The position numbers were made by a program, and so were the translations under genes. From contig NZ_CP017477.1 of the NCBI RefSeq assembly GCF_001761365.1, positions 2,904,001 to 2,968,000 on the forward strand: a stretch of DNA of 64,000 nucleotides, in the 5' to 3' direction. This document shows, in pieces, positions 39,342 through 47,735 of the stretch. The notes under the pieces are model-generated. The model did not search any database. It was not told the DNA's origin and was given only the letters and a program-made list of their open reading frames with translations. The stretch's first letter is position 1, and the number at the start of each line of letters is the position of its first letter. The DNA comes from Polaribacter vadi. Its GTDB lineage: Bacteria; Bacteroidota; Bacteroidia; Flavobacteriales; Flavobacteriaceae.

Positions 39342-41240
39342 ATGAGCGACGCAATTAAACACGAATGTGGAATAGCATTAGTTAGATTAAAAAAGCCATT
39401 ACAGTTTTATAAAGATAAATACGGTTCTGCTTTTTATGGCATTAATAAAATGTATTTATTGATGGAAAAGCAACACAATCGTGGGCAAGATGGAGCAGGT
39501 TTTGCAAGCGTAAAATTTAATGTTGCACCAGGAACTAGATATATTAGTCGAGTTCGATCAAATCAATCGCAACCAATTCAAGATATTTTTGCACAAATTA
39601 ACGGACGTTTAAATGGTGTTTTAGAACAAAATCCAACTAAAAAAGACGATGTAAATTGGCAAGAAGAAAATATGCCTTATGTTGGTAATTTATTTTTAGG
39701 ACATGTACGTTATGGAACTTTTGGTAAAAATTCGATAGAAAGTGTGCATCCTTTTCTACGTCAAAGTAATTGGAAACACCAAAATTTAATTGTTGCTGGG
39801 AATTTCAACATGACGAATTCTAACCAAATGTTAGAAGAGTTAATTGAGTTAGGGCAACATCCAAAAGAAGCTACAGATACTGTAACTGTCATGGAAAAAA
39901 TTGGGCACTTCTTAGAAGATGAAGTTGCTAAATTATATCAAAAAGCAAAGAAAAAAGGCTTTAGTAAAAAAGATGCGTCACCATATATAGAAGAAAATTT
40001 AAGCTTGAAAAAAGTTTTAAAAAGATCTTCTAAAAATTGGGATGGAGGTTATGCAATGGCTGGTTTAGTTGGGCATGGAGATGCTTTTGTGTTAAGAGAT
40101 CCAAATGGAATTAGACCAACTTATTTTTATGAAGATGATGAAGTTGTAGTGGTTGCCTCAGAAAGACCAGTAATACAAACCGTTTTTAATGTTAAGATTG
40201 ATAAAGTTCAGGAATTAGAAAGAGGACATGCTTTAATCATTAAAAAAAGTGGAAATGTTTCTATTAAAAAAGTAATTGAACCAAGAGAAAATAAAGCCTG
40301 TTCTTTTGAACGTATTTATTTTTCTAGAGGAAGTGATGCAAGTATTTACGAAGAACGAAAAAATTTAGGAAAATACGTATTCCCAAAGATTTTAAAATCG
40401 ATTGATTCTGATATTTCAAACACTGTTTTTTCTTTTATTCCTAACACAGCAGAAACCTCTTTTTACGGAATGACAGAAGCTGCTGAAGATTTGTTAAATC
40501 AACAAAAAACTGCAAAAATTTTAGCTGGAGGAACAAAATTGTCAGCAAAAAAAGTTACAGAAATTTTATCTGAAAGACCACGTTTTGAAAAAATTGCTAT
40601 TAAAGATGCAAAATTAAGAACGTTTATTGCAGATGATAGTTCAAGAGACGATTTGGTAGAACACGTTTATGATATTACCTATGGAGTTGTAAAACCTACA
40701 GATAATTTGGTAATTATTGATGATAGTATTGTTCGTGGAACAACACTTAAAAAGAGTATCATCAAAATATTAGATCGATTAAGTCCGAAGAAAATTGTGG
40801 TAGTTTCTTCTGCACCACAAATTCGCTATCCAGATTGTTATGGAATTGATATGGCTAGGATTGAAGCTTTTATAGCGTTTAAAGCAGCCTTAGAATTATT
40901 AAAAGACCATGATAAATACCATATTGTAGAGGACGTTTACAAGAAGTGTATTGCTCAAAAATCAAAAAAAGATGAAGAAATTATAAATCACGTTAAAGAA
41001 ATTTATAGTCCTTTTAAACCTGAAGAAATTTCTGCTAAAATTGCAGAAATGCTAAAGACTGAAGATATAAAAGCAGATGTTGAGGTTATTTATCAATCTA
41101 TTGAAGGATTGCACAAAGCATGTCCAGACAATTTAGGCGATTGGTATTTTACAGGAAATTACCCAACTCCAGGAGGAATGAGGGTTGTTAATCAGGCTTT
41201 TATCAACTTTTATGAAGGAAATGACGAAAGAGCTTATTAA
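39342..41240 (+). CDS. purF: Amidophosphoribosyltransferase-like enzyme, long form
   Basis: The 632-aa protein couples a class-II glutaminase domain to a phosphoribosyltransferase domain. An 8-residue propeptide (MSDAIKHE) precedes the likely nucleophile Cys9, which would become N-terminal. QHNRGQDGAGFAS and the GNFNMTNSNQML block fit the glutaminase; the PRPP site is LVIIDDSIVRGTTLKKS (near 462-478). It is about 130 aa longer than classical PurF, with internal helices and a C-terminal extension. Flavobacteria can carry this long type in addition to a shorter PurF. It probably catalyses the first step of purine synthesis, but a related amidotransfer is possible. Confidence 0.82.
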   Translation: MSDAIKHECGIALVRLKKPLQFYKDKYGSAFYGINKMYLLMEKQHNRGQDGAGFASVKFNVAPGTRYISRVRSNQSQPIQDIFAQINGRLNGVLEQNPTKKDDVNWQEENMPYVGNLFLGHVRYGTFGKNSIESVHPFLRQSNWKHQNLIVAGNFNMTNSNQMLEELIELGQHPKEATDTVTVMEKIGHFLEDEVAKLYQKAKKKGFSKKDASPYIEENLSLKKVLKRSSKNWDGGYAMAGLVGHGDAFVLRDPNGIRPTYFYEDDEVVVVASERPVIQTVFNVKIDKVQELERGHALIIKKSGNVSIKKVIEPRENKACSFERIYFSRGSDASIYEERKNLGKYVFPKILKSIDSDISNTVFSFIPNTAETSFYGMTEAAEDLLNQQKTAKILAGGTKLSAKKVTEILSERPRFEKIAIKDAKLRTFIADDSSRDDLVEHVYDITYGVVKPTDNLVIIDDSIVRGTTLKKSIIKILDRLSPKKIVVVSSAPQIRYPDCYGIDMARIEAFIAFKAALELLKDHDKYHIVEDVYKKCIAQKSKKDEEIINHVKEIYSPFKPEEISAKIAEMLKTEDIKADVEVIYQSIEGLHKACPDNLGDWYFTGNYPTPGGMRVVNQAFINFYEGNDERAY

Positions 41241-41320
41241 AACGGAATCACGAAACATGATTTAAAAAAGAGACAAGACAAAAGATTTATTGTCTTTAAT
41301 TTTATTACGTTATTTAAAAT

Positions 41321-41353
41321 AGAAAAGCATCCAATTTAATTGGATGCTTTTCT
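41321..41353. terminator. Bidirectional terminator between purF-like and sod genes
   Basis: AGAAAAGCATCCAATT (41321-41336) and its complement (41338-41353) form a 16-bp perfect stem around one T. With A-rich and T-rich arm ends, it can terminate transcription from both sides. Confidence 0.9.
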
Positions 41354-41419
41354 GTTTTATAAATTTATTAAATCACTATATTATTTATAAGAGTGAAATA
41401 ACAAAAGTAACTGCGCTAC

Positions 41420-42028
41420 TTATTTTGCAGCTGCGTATCTTTTTTCAACTTCGTTCCAGTTGATTACTTTAAAGAAAGCATCAATATAATCTGGTCTTCT
41501 ATTTTGGTAATTTAAGTAATATGCGTGTTCCCAAACATCTAAACCTAAAATTGGAGTTCCTCCACAAGTTACACCTGGCATTAATGGATTATCTTGGTTT
41601 GGAGTAGAACAAACTTCTACTTTCCCTCCTGGATGCACACATAACCAAGCCCAACCTGAACCAAATTGTGTTGCAGCAGCTTTAGAAAAAGCTTCAACAA
41701 AAGCTTCTTTAGAACCAAATTCAGCTATTATAGCATCTTTTAACTCTCCAGATAAATTTCCTCTTCCTTCAGGGTTTAAAACCGTCCAAAATAAAGAATG
41801 GTTGTAAAAACCACCTCCATTATTTCTAACAGCACCATTACTCATATCTAAATTTGCAAGAATATCTTCAATAGATTTTCCTTCTAAATCTGTACCTTCA
41901 ATAGCTGCATTTAATTTTGTTGTATATCCATTATGATGTTTTGTATGGTGTATTTCCATAGTTTTTGCATCAATATTTGGTTCTAATGCATCGTAAGCAT
42001 ATCCTAATTCTGGTAATTCAAAAGCCAT
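41420..42028 (-). CDS. sodA: Superoxide dismutase (Mn/Fe type)
   Basis: The enzyme dismutates superoxide in the cytoplasm. The 202-aa protein has all four metal ligands in HHTKHHNGY (His27 region), NHSLFW (His), and DVWEHAYY (Asp and His). The block [11 protein letters not shown] resembles the NQDSPL of MnSOD, where the Gln tunes the metal, so manganese or either metal is more likely than a strict iron enzyme. No signal peptide. A -7 box lies about 40 bases upstream. Confidence 0.93.
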   Translation of the reverse strand: MAFELPELGYAYDALEPNIDAKTMEIHHTKHHNGYTTKLNAAIEGTDLEGKSIEDILANLDMSNGAVRNNGGGFYNHSLFWTVLNPEGRGNLSGELKDAIIAEFGSKEAFVEAFSKAAATQFGSGWAWLCVHPGGKVEVCSTPNQDNPLMPGVTCGGTPILGLDVWEHAYYLNYQNRRPDYIDAFFKVINWNEVEKRYAAAK

Positions 42029-42067
42029 AATTTTATTTTTTTATTGATTAAATTAATTTTTGTTTTA

Positions 42068-42075
42068 CAAATTTA
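42068..42075 (-). promoter_or_regulatory. Putative -7 box of the sod gene
   Basis: On the minus strand TAAATTTG matches TAnnTTTG, giving a leader of about 35 bases. Confidence 0.55.
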
Positions 42076-42139
42076 AGTATTTAAGCATGTTAAAACAAGT
42101 CTTTAGGAATATGTTAACTTATAATGAAATAGAAAGGAT

Positions 42140-43150
42140 TTATTCCCCAAATGTTTTCATAAATTCTGCTACTTTTTTTACCATATTTTTACTTCCGCAA
42201 ATAAAAGGCACACGTTCATGAAGCTCTGTTGGCTCAATTTCCATAATTCTTTTAGTGCCATCAGTAGCTAAACCACCTGCTTGTTCTGCAAGAAAAGCCA
42301 TTGGGCTACATTCATATAGTAAACGTAATTTTCCTTTCGGATTTTTAGATCCTTTTGGATACATATAAATCCCACCTTTAATCATATTTCTATGAAAATC
42401 AGAAACTAAAGAACCAATATATCTGCTTGTGTAGGGTCTGTTACCTTCTTCTGCTTGGCAGTATTTTATGTACATTTTAATACCTGCAGGGAAATCTAAA
42501 TAATTTCCTTCATTCACAGAATAGATATTTCCATCTTCAGGGAATTTCATATTTGGGTGTGATAAATACCAACTTCCTAAAGCAGGATTTAACGTAAATC
42601 CATTTACGCCATTTCCTGTAGTGTATACCAACATTGTAGAAGTTCCATACACAATATAACCTGCAGCAACTTGTTGATCTCCTGATTGTAAAAAATCTTT
42701 CATTTCTACAGGTGTTCCAACTTCAGTAACTCTTCTAAAAACAGAAAAAATTGTTCCTACAGAAACATTTACATCAATATTAGACGAACCATCTAAAGGA
42801 TCAATTAAAACTACATATTTGTTTTGATGATTGTTATCTTGACTGTTAATAATGATAAAATCGTCTTCTTCTTCACTGGCAATTCCACAAACAATATTTC
42901 TGTTTCTTATGGTTTCAATAAACACATCATTTGCATACACATCAAGCTTTTGTTGGTCTTCACCTTGAATATTTGTATCTCCTGCAGCTCCAGTAATATC
43001 AACCAAACCAGCTTTATTTACTTCGTGATTTACAACCTTACCAGCTAATCTTATTGAGTTTAATAATCGAGATAATTCTCCAGAAGAATATTTAAAATCA
43101 TTTTGATTTTCGATGATAAATTCCCCTAAAGTTTGATTCTTTTTTGCCAT
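42140..43150 (-). CDS. fbp: Fructose-1,6-bisphosphatase, class I
   Basis: Fbp converts fructose 1,6-bisphosphate into fructose 6-phosphate in gluconeogenesis. The 336-aa protein has the metal-binding [20 protein letters not shown] motif (about 114-133), the preceding ASEEEDD acidic cluster, and the [20 protein letters not shown] block near the C-terminus, all class I features. Length is normal. It is separated from sod by 111 bases, and both run on the minus strand. Confidence 0.95.
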   Translation of the reverse strand: MAKKNQTLGEFIIENQNDFKYSSGELSRLLNSIRLAGKVVNHEVNKAGLVDITGAAGDTNIQGEDQQKLDVYANDVFIETIRNRNIVCGIASEEEDDFIIINSQDNNHQNKYVVLIDPLDGSSNIDVNVSVGTIFSVFRRVTEVGTPVEMKDFLQSGDQQVAAGYIVYGTSTMLVYTTGNGVNGFTLNPALGSWYLSHPNMKFPEDGNIYSVNEGNYLDFPAGIKMYIKYCQAEEGNRPYTSRYIGSLVSDFHRNMIKGGIYMYPKGSKNPKGKLRLLYECSPMAFLAEQAGGLATDGTKRIMEIEPTELHERVPFICGSKNMVKKVAEFMKTFGE

Positions 43151-43312
43151 ATTATTTGTGTATTCAAGTTTCTGCTACAAATATGCTAAATATTTTGATA
43201 TTATTCCCTCCTTTGCTATCCTTTATTCAGGTCTAAAATGATAAAAATTTCAACAAAATAAAATTATCTGTCAAAAAATACTATTAATTTTTACCGATTT
43301 TAAAATGAACTA

Positions 43313-43320
43313 TCTTTGAC
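43313..43320 (+). promoter_or_regulatory. Putative -7 box of the GNAT gene
   Basis: TATCTTTG matches TAnnTTTG and ends 14 bases before the ATG at 43335. Confidence 0.5.
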
Positions 43321-43334
43321 TAAAATTAAAAAAG

Positions 43335-43811
43335 ATGAGTTTTACAATCAGAAAAGGAGTTGAAAACGACATGCAATCTGTACATAACTTAATTACAGAG
43401 CTAGCTGTTTTTGAAAAAGAACCAGAAGCTGTAGAAATTACCGTAAATAATTTAATAGAAGATGGTTTTTCTGAAAATCCAAAATTCAACATTTTTGTAG
43501 CAGAAGAAGAAAATAAAATTATAGGAATTGCACTTTTTTATGAGCGTTATTCAACTTGGAAAGGTAAAACGATTCATCTAGAAGATTTAATTGTTACAAA
43601 AAGCAGACAAAAAATTGGTGCAGGAAAAGCACTATATACAGCTGTCTTAAAATATGCTTTTGATAACGATTTTAACAGAGTTGCTTGGGAAGTTATCGAT
43701 TGGAATAAAAATGCCATAGAATTCTATAAAAGCACAGGTGCAACGTATTTAAATGATTGGTCTGTGGTGCAAATGAATAAAGAAAACTTAGCAAAATTTA
43801 TACAAGACTAA
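43335..43811 (+). CDS. GNAT-family N-acetyltransferase
   Basis: The 158-aa single-domain acetyltransferase contains the GNAT acetyl-CoA loop in KSRQKIGAGKALYTAVLKYA (Q/R-x2-G-x-G/A pattern, near 96-115), the beta-bulge block IHLEDLIV before it, and the late WNKNAIEFYKSTGA block. It resembles diamine/spermidine acetyltransferase-like members, as suggested by the YSTWKGKTIHLEDL region, but the substrate is unproven. It is followed by palindromic repeats and then lysC. Confidence 0.88.
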   Translation: MSFTIRKGVENDMQSVHNLITELAVFEKEPEAVEITVNNLIEDGFSENPKFNIFVAEEENKIIGIALFYERYSTWKGKTIHLEDLIVTKSRQKIGAGKALYTAVLKYAFDNDFNRVAWEVIDWNKNAIEFYKSTGATYLNDWSVVQMNKENLAKFIQD

Positions 43812-43819
43812 CAAAGTCT

Positions 43820-43928
43820 GCTGCAAGGTTTTCCAAACCTTGTAGGTTTATCTTTTTTGAAGATATTTTATAGTAATTATTAATTAACTGATTAATTATA
43901 CTTACAGGGTCTCTGAGACCTTGCAGGA
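43820..43928. repeat. Paired CTGCAAGG palindromes between the GNAT gene and lysC
   Basis: Palindrome 1 is GCTGCAAGGTTT (43820-43831) with AAACCTTGTAGG (43836-43847). Palindrome 2 is CTTACAGGGTCTC-T-GAGACCTTGCAGG (43901-43927). The outer CTGCAAGGT and ACCTTGCAG are inverted copies about 90 bases apart, as in the pair at 18999-19111. The right arm runs almost into the lysC ribosome-binding site. Confidence 0.8.
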
Positions 43929-43941
43929 CAAAAGGAGAGAA

Positions 43942-45195
43942 ATGAAGATTTTTAAATTTGGTGGAGCATCTGTAAAAGATGCAGAAAGTGTAAAAAATGT
44001 AGCTTCAATTATTAAAACTGAAGGAGCAAAAGATACTTTAGTCGTAATTTCTGCAATGGGAAAAATGACGAATGCTTTTGAAGAAGTGGTGAGTGCATAC
44101 TATAATAAAGAAGCAGATTTACCCAATAAATTAAATTTTATTGAAGAGTATCATAAAAATATAATGAGCTCTCTTTTTGATAAAGAAGATGCTGTTTATA
44201 AAGATATTGATATTCTTTTTGGAGAATTAGGCTGGTTTTTATCAAGAAATACCTCACAAAGATTTAACTATGTTTATGATCAGATTATTTGTTTTGGAGA
44301 GCTTTTATCAACCAAAATTGTAAGTGCTTATTTAGCAAAAATTGGACAAGAAAATGTTTGGTTTGATGTTAGAAACTATATAAAAACCGATAGTAATTAT
44401 AGAGATGCAAAAGTAGATTGGGAGCTTACAGAAGAATTAATTACTAAAAAGGTTGATGCATCAAAAGTAAATATTACCCAAGGTTTTATTGCTGCAAATG
44501 ATACTGAAAACACCACAACTTTAGGAAGAGAAGGTTCAGATTATACTGCAGGAATTTTTGCCTATTGTTTAAATGCAGAAAGTGTTACGATTTGGAAAGA
44601 TGTTCCTGGAGTTTTAAATGCAGATCCAAGAGTTTTTTCTGAAACTACTTTGTTAGAACAAATTTCTTATGAAGAAGCTATTGAAATGGCTTTTTATGGT
44701 GCTTCTGTAATTCACCCAAAAACGCTACAACCACTAGAAAGAAAAGATATTCCTTTGTTGGTTCGTTCTTTTATCAATCCAAAAGAAACTGGTACACAAG
44801 TTTCTAAAGGCACAAGATTGGTACCACATATTCCTACTTTTATTGTTAAAAAAGGTCAGATTTTAGTGTCAATTTCTGCTTTGGATTTCTCTTTTATGGT
44901 AGAAAATAACATCAGTTATATTTTTCAGAAACTGCATGATTATCAATTAAAAGTAAATTTAATTCAGAATTCTGCCATTAGTTTTTCGGTTTGTATTGAT
45001 GATAAGTTTGGTAATTTTGAGGCTTTTTATAACGAATTAAAAAAACAATTTAAAATTGATGTTCAAACTGGTGTAGATTTATATACGGTTCGTCATTTTG
45101 ATGAAAAAGCAATTGAATTGATTGAGAAAAAAGGAACATCACTTTTAACACAAGTTAATAAAGAGACTTCTCAAATTGTTGTTCATCCAAATTAA
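43942..45195 (+). CDS. lysC: Aspartate kinase
   Basis: LysC phosphorylates aspartate, the entry to lysine, threonine and methionine synthesis. The 417-aa protein has the kinase start FKFGGASVKD (residues 4-13), the GREGSDYTAGIFA block (about 193-205), WKDVPGVLNADPR and a C-terminal ACT-type regulatory half. The frame extends to TTG 43921, but ATG 43942 is preceded by AAAGGAGAGAA, a Shine-Dalgarno sequence stronger than usual for this genome. The TTG lies inside a palindromic repeat. Length fits monofunctional aspartate kinase. Confidence 0.93.
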   Translation: MKIFKFGGASVKDAESVKNVASIIKTEGAKDTLVVISAMGKMTNAFEEVVSAYYNKEADLPNKLNFIEEYHKNIMSSLFDKEDAVYKDIDILFGELGWFLSRNTSQRFNYVYDQIICFGELLSTKIVSAYLAKIGQENVWFDVRNYIKTDSNYRDAKVDWELTEELITKKVDASKVNITQGFIAANDTENTTTLGREGSDYTAGIFAYCLNAESVTIWKDVPGVLNADPRVFSETTLLEQISYEEAIEMAFYGASVIHPKTLQPLERKDIPLLVRSFINPKETGTQVSKGTRLVPHIPTFIVKKGQILVSISALDFSFMVENNISYIFQKLHDYQLKVNLIQNSAISFSVCIDDKFGNFEAFYNELKKQFKIDVQTGVDLYTVRHFDEKAIELIEKKGTSLLTQVNKETSQIVVHPN

Positions 45196-45221
45196 ATAGA
45201 ACTCAATTTCGTTTTTTTCAC

Positions 45222-45229
45222 TACTTTTG
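45222..45229 (+). promoter_or_regulatory. Putative -7 box of the olsF-like gene
   Basis: TACTTTTG matches TAnnTTTG and ends 22 bases before the ATG at 45252. Confidence 0.5.
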
Positions 45230-45251
45230 CGAATCGTTCTAATTAGAATAC

Positions 45252-47057
45252 ATGGCATTAGTAACATCAAAAGAAATATCACAAGTAATTGGCTTAGAGA
45301 AGTTTGGTTTTTTAGGAACTTTTGTGGGTTGGTCTTTATTACGTGTATTACGTATTTCTACCATCAATAAAATCTACGAAAACAATAAACACAAAACTGA
45401 TTTAGACTTTTTAAATGGTGTTTTAGATGATTGTAATATTAAATTCGAAATTCCAGAAGAAGATTTAAAAAGAATACCAAAAGAGGGTGCTTTTATAACG
45501 ATTTCAAATCATCCTTTAGGAGGCATTGATGGTGTTTTACTTTTAAAATTATTGATAGAAAAAAGAGCCGATTATAAAATAATTGCCAATTTTTTATTGC
45601 ACAGAATCGAGCCTTTAAAGCCCTTTGTAATGCCAGTAAATCCTTTTGAAACTAGAAAGGATGCCAAATCTAGTGTTGCAGGAATTAAAAGTGCTTTATT
45701 ACATTTAAGAGAAGGAAAACCTTTGGGGATTTTTCCTGCTGGTGAAGTTTCTACCTATAAAGATGGCAAACTAAAAGTTGATAAACCTTGGGAAGAAAGT
45801 GCTGTTAGATTGATACAAAAAGCAAATGTTCCTGTAATTCCGATTTATTTTCACGCTAAAAATAGTCGTCTTTTTTACTTTTTATCAAAAATATCCGACA
45901 CTTTAAGAACTGCAAAATTACCATCCGAAGTTATTTCTCAAGAAGGTAGAGTTATTAAAGTGAGAATTGGGAAACCTATTTCTATAGCAGATCAAAATGA
46001 GTATAAAGAACTTGCTGCTTTTTCTGAGTTTATTAGGAAAAAGACTTATATGTTGGCAAATCCTTTTGAGAAAAAGACTAAAATTTTATCGACAGAAAAA
46101 ATAAAAATTAAAAAACCTGCTAAAAAAATTACGTCTCAAAGAAGCATTCATTTATTTGTAAAAGAAATAGAAATTTTAAGAGAGAAAGAAACAAGACTCT
46201 TAGAAAGTAAAAATTACGAAGTGTTTTTTGCAAGTGCAAAAGACATTCCTAATTTGTTGCATGAAATTGGTAGATTACGTGAAATTACGTTTAGAGAAGT
46301 TGGGGAAGGAACCAATAAAGAAATTGATTTAGATAAGTTCGATAAATATTACCATCATTTATTGCTGTGGGACAGAGAAGCAAATTGTTTGGCTGGTGCT
46401 TACAGAATGGGACTTGGAAAAGATATTTATAAAAAATACGGGATTAACGGTTTTTACATTCAAACTTTATTTAGGATTGAGCCAGAATTGTATCAAATGA
46501 TGGAAAATACCATAGAAATGGGTAGAGCTTTCATTATTGGCGAATATCAACAAAAACCAATGCCTTTATTTTTATTGTGGAAAGGAATTGTACACGTTAC
46601 TTTGCGTTATCCTGAATACAAATATTTAATGGGTGGCGTTTCTATTAGCAATCAGTTTTCAGACTTCTCAAAATCGTTAATGATTGAGTTTATGAAATCT
46701 CATTATTACGATCCTTATGTGGCACAATATATTTATCCGAAGAAAGAATACAAAGTAAAATTAAAAGATGGTGATAAAGATTTTGTGTTTGATGCTACAA
46801 AAGCAGACATGCAAAAATTCGATAAAATTATTGATGAAATAGAACCTGGAGCTTTAAGAATTCCTGTTTTAATTAAAAAATATGTAAAGCAAAATGCACG
46901 TTTGGTAGCTTTTAATGTAGATCCGAAGTTTAACAATGCAATTGATGGCTTGATGTACATTAAAGTTTCAGATATTCCTGATAGTACAGTAAAACCAGTG
47001 ATGGAAGAGTTTCAGGCAGAATTGGAGAGAAAAGCTGCAGAGGTGCAAAATAAATAG
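45252..47057 (+). CDS. olsF: Bifunctional ornithine-lipid synthase OlsF (O-acyl- and N-acyltransferase fusion)
   Basis: The 601-aa protein joins two acyltransferases. The N-terminal PlsC-like part (about 60-280) has a variant HX5D motif (NHPLGGID, His87-Asp93) and an FPAGEVS block near 160. The C-terminal GNAT part (about 320-560) has VFFASAKDIPNLL, LREITFREVGEGT and YLMGGVSISNQFSDF, as in OlsB-type ornithine N-acyltransferases. The same order occurs in OlsF, which makes ornithine lipids in Serratia and Flavobacterium. These phosphorus-free membrane lipids help under phosphate limitation. It is expected at the inner membrane. The assignment is by domain order and motifs only. Confidence 0.82.
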   Translation: MALVTSKEISQVIGLEKFGFLGTFVGWSLLRVLRISTINKIYENNKHKTDLDFLNGVLDDCNIKFEIPEEDLKRIPKEGAFITISNHPLGGIDGVLLLKLLIEKRADYKIIANFLLHRIEPLKPFVMPVNPFETRKDAKSSVAGIKSALLHLREGKPLGIFPAGEVSTYKDGKLKVDKPWEESAVRLIQKANVPVIPIYFHAKNSRLFYFLSKISDTLRTAKLPSEVISQEGRVIKVRIGKPISIADQNEYKELAAFSEFIRKKTYMLANPFEKKTKILSTEKIKIKKPAKKITSQRSIHLFVKEIEILREKETRLLESKNYEVFFASAKDIPNLLHEIGRLREITFREVGEGTNKEIDLDKFDKYYHHLLLWDREANCLAGAYRMGLGKDIYKKYGINGFYIQTLFRIEPELYQMMENTIEMGRAFIIGEYQQKPMPLFLLWKGIVHVTLRYPEYKYLMGGVSISNQFSDFSKSLMIEFMKSHYYDPYVAQYIYPKKEYKVKLKDGDKDFVFDATKADMQKFDKIIDEIEPGALRIPVLIKKYVKQNARLVAFNVDPKFNNAIDGLMYIKVSDIPDSTVKPVMEEFQAELERKAAEVQNK

Positions 47058-47206
47058 TTTAAGTTTCTATTTCTGCTCTAAATTTTGTTTGCAAAAGTAT
47101 AATACCTCACTTTTAATTTTTTAAATGAGCAAAAAATCTATTTAATTGCATTAAACTATTTTTAAGAATAGCTCTAAATTTGATGTTCAAATAATTACAT
47201 AAACTC

Positions 47207-47671
47207 ATGAAACTTATCAAAAAAATTACAGCGATTTTAACAATTACATCATTTTTACTTGTTTCTTGTAACCAAAAAGAAAAAGAATATAATTTAACAT
47301 TAAATGATGGGACAGAAGTTTTCTACAACTCAAATGATGAAAGTGCAATTTCTATAATGGGTTGGAGTGAATTTAACGAGATCAATAAAGATTTACTAAA
47401 CTTAAAAGACAAAGAGTATAATATTACAATTAATAGTTTAGAGGGTTTGAATGGGGCAATTACTAATTTGGCAAATACAGTTCCATCTTCTTTAAAAACA
47501 GAAGAAGTTTTAGAAGATATTAGTGATTTACAAGAAGAATACACAAAATTAATCAACGAAAAAAATGCGCCACTTAAAAATGTAAAACAAAACATTGAAG
47601 AGTTAGTTGAAAAATTTGATGATTTACGAGAAGAATTAAATGAAACTGTAGAAGATTACATAAAAAAATAA
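47207..47671 (+). CDS. Hypothetical lipoprotein with coiled coil
   Basis: The 154-aa product has a lipobox SFLLVSC (Cys21). After a short N-terminal region (about 25-75) the last 75 residues are charged and heptad-like (LKTEEVLEDISDLQEEYTKL), suggesting a coiled coil. No family is recognised. It is monocistronic and followed by a two-way terminator. Confidence 0.6.
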   Translation: MKLIKKITAILTITSFLLVSCNQKEKEYNLTLNDGTEVFYNSNDESAISIMGWSEFNEINKDLLNLKDKEYNITINSLEGLNGAITNLANTVPSSLKTEEVLEDISDLQEEYTKLINEKNAPLKNVKQNIEELVEKFDDLREELNETVEDYIKK

Positions 47672-47690
47672 ACAAGAATTTTAAAATAAA

Positions 47691-47725
47691 AAAGAGCGAT
47701 TTAATTATTAAATCGCTCTTTTTTT
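47691..47725. terminator. Bidirectional terminator
   Basis: AAAGAGCGATTTAA (47691-47704) pairs perfectly with TTAAATCGCTCTTT (47708-47721) around a TTA loop and is followed by T residues. It serves the lipoprotein gene and the converging TonB receptor gene. Confidence 0.9.
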
Positions 47726-47735
47726 TATGCTCTTT

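Noticed and set aside
43921..43941. TTG start for lysC
   Set aside because: It lies inside a palindromic repeat; ATG 43942 has a strong AAAGGAGA site and gives the normal aspartate kinase N-terminus.
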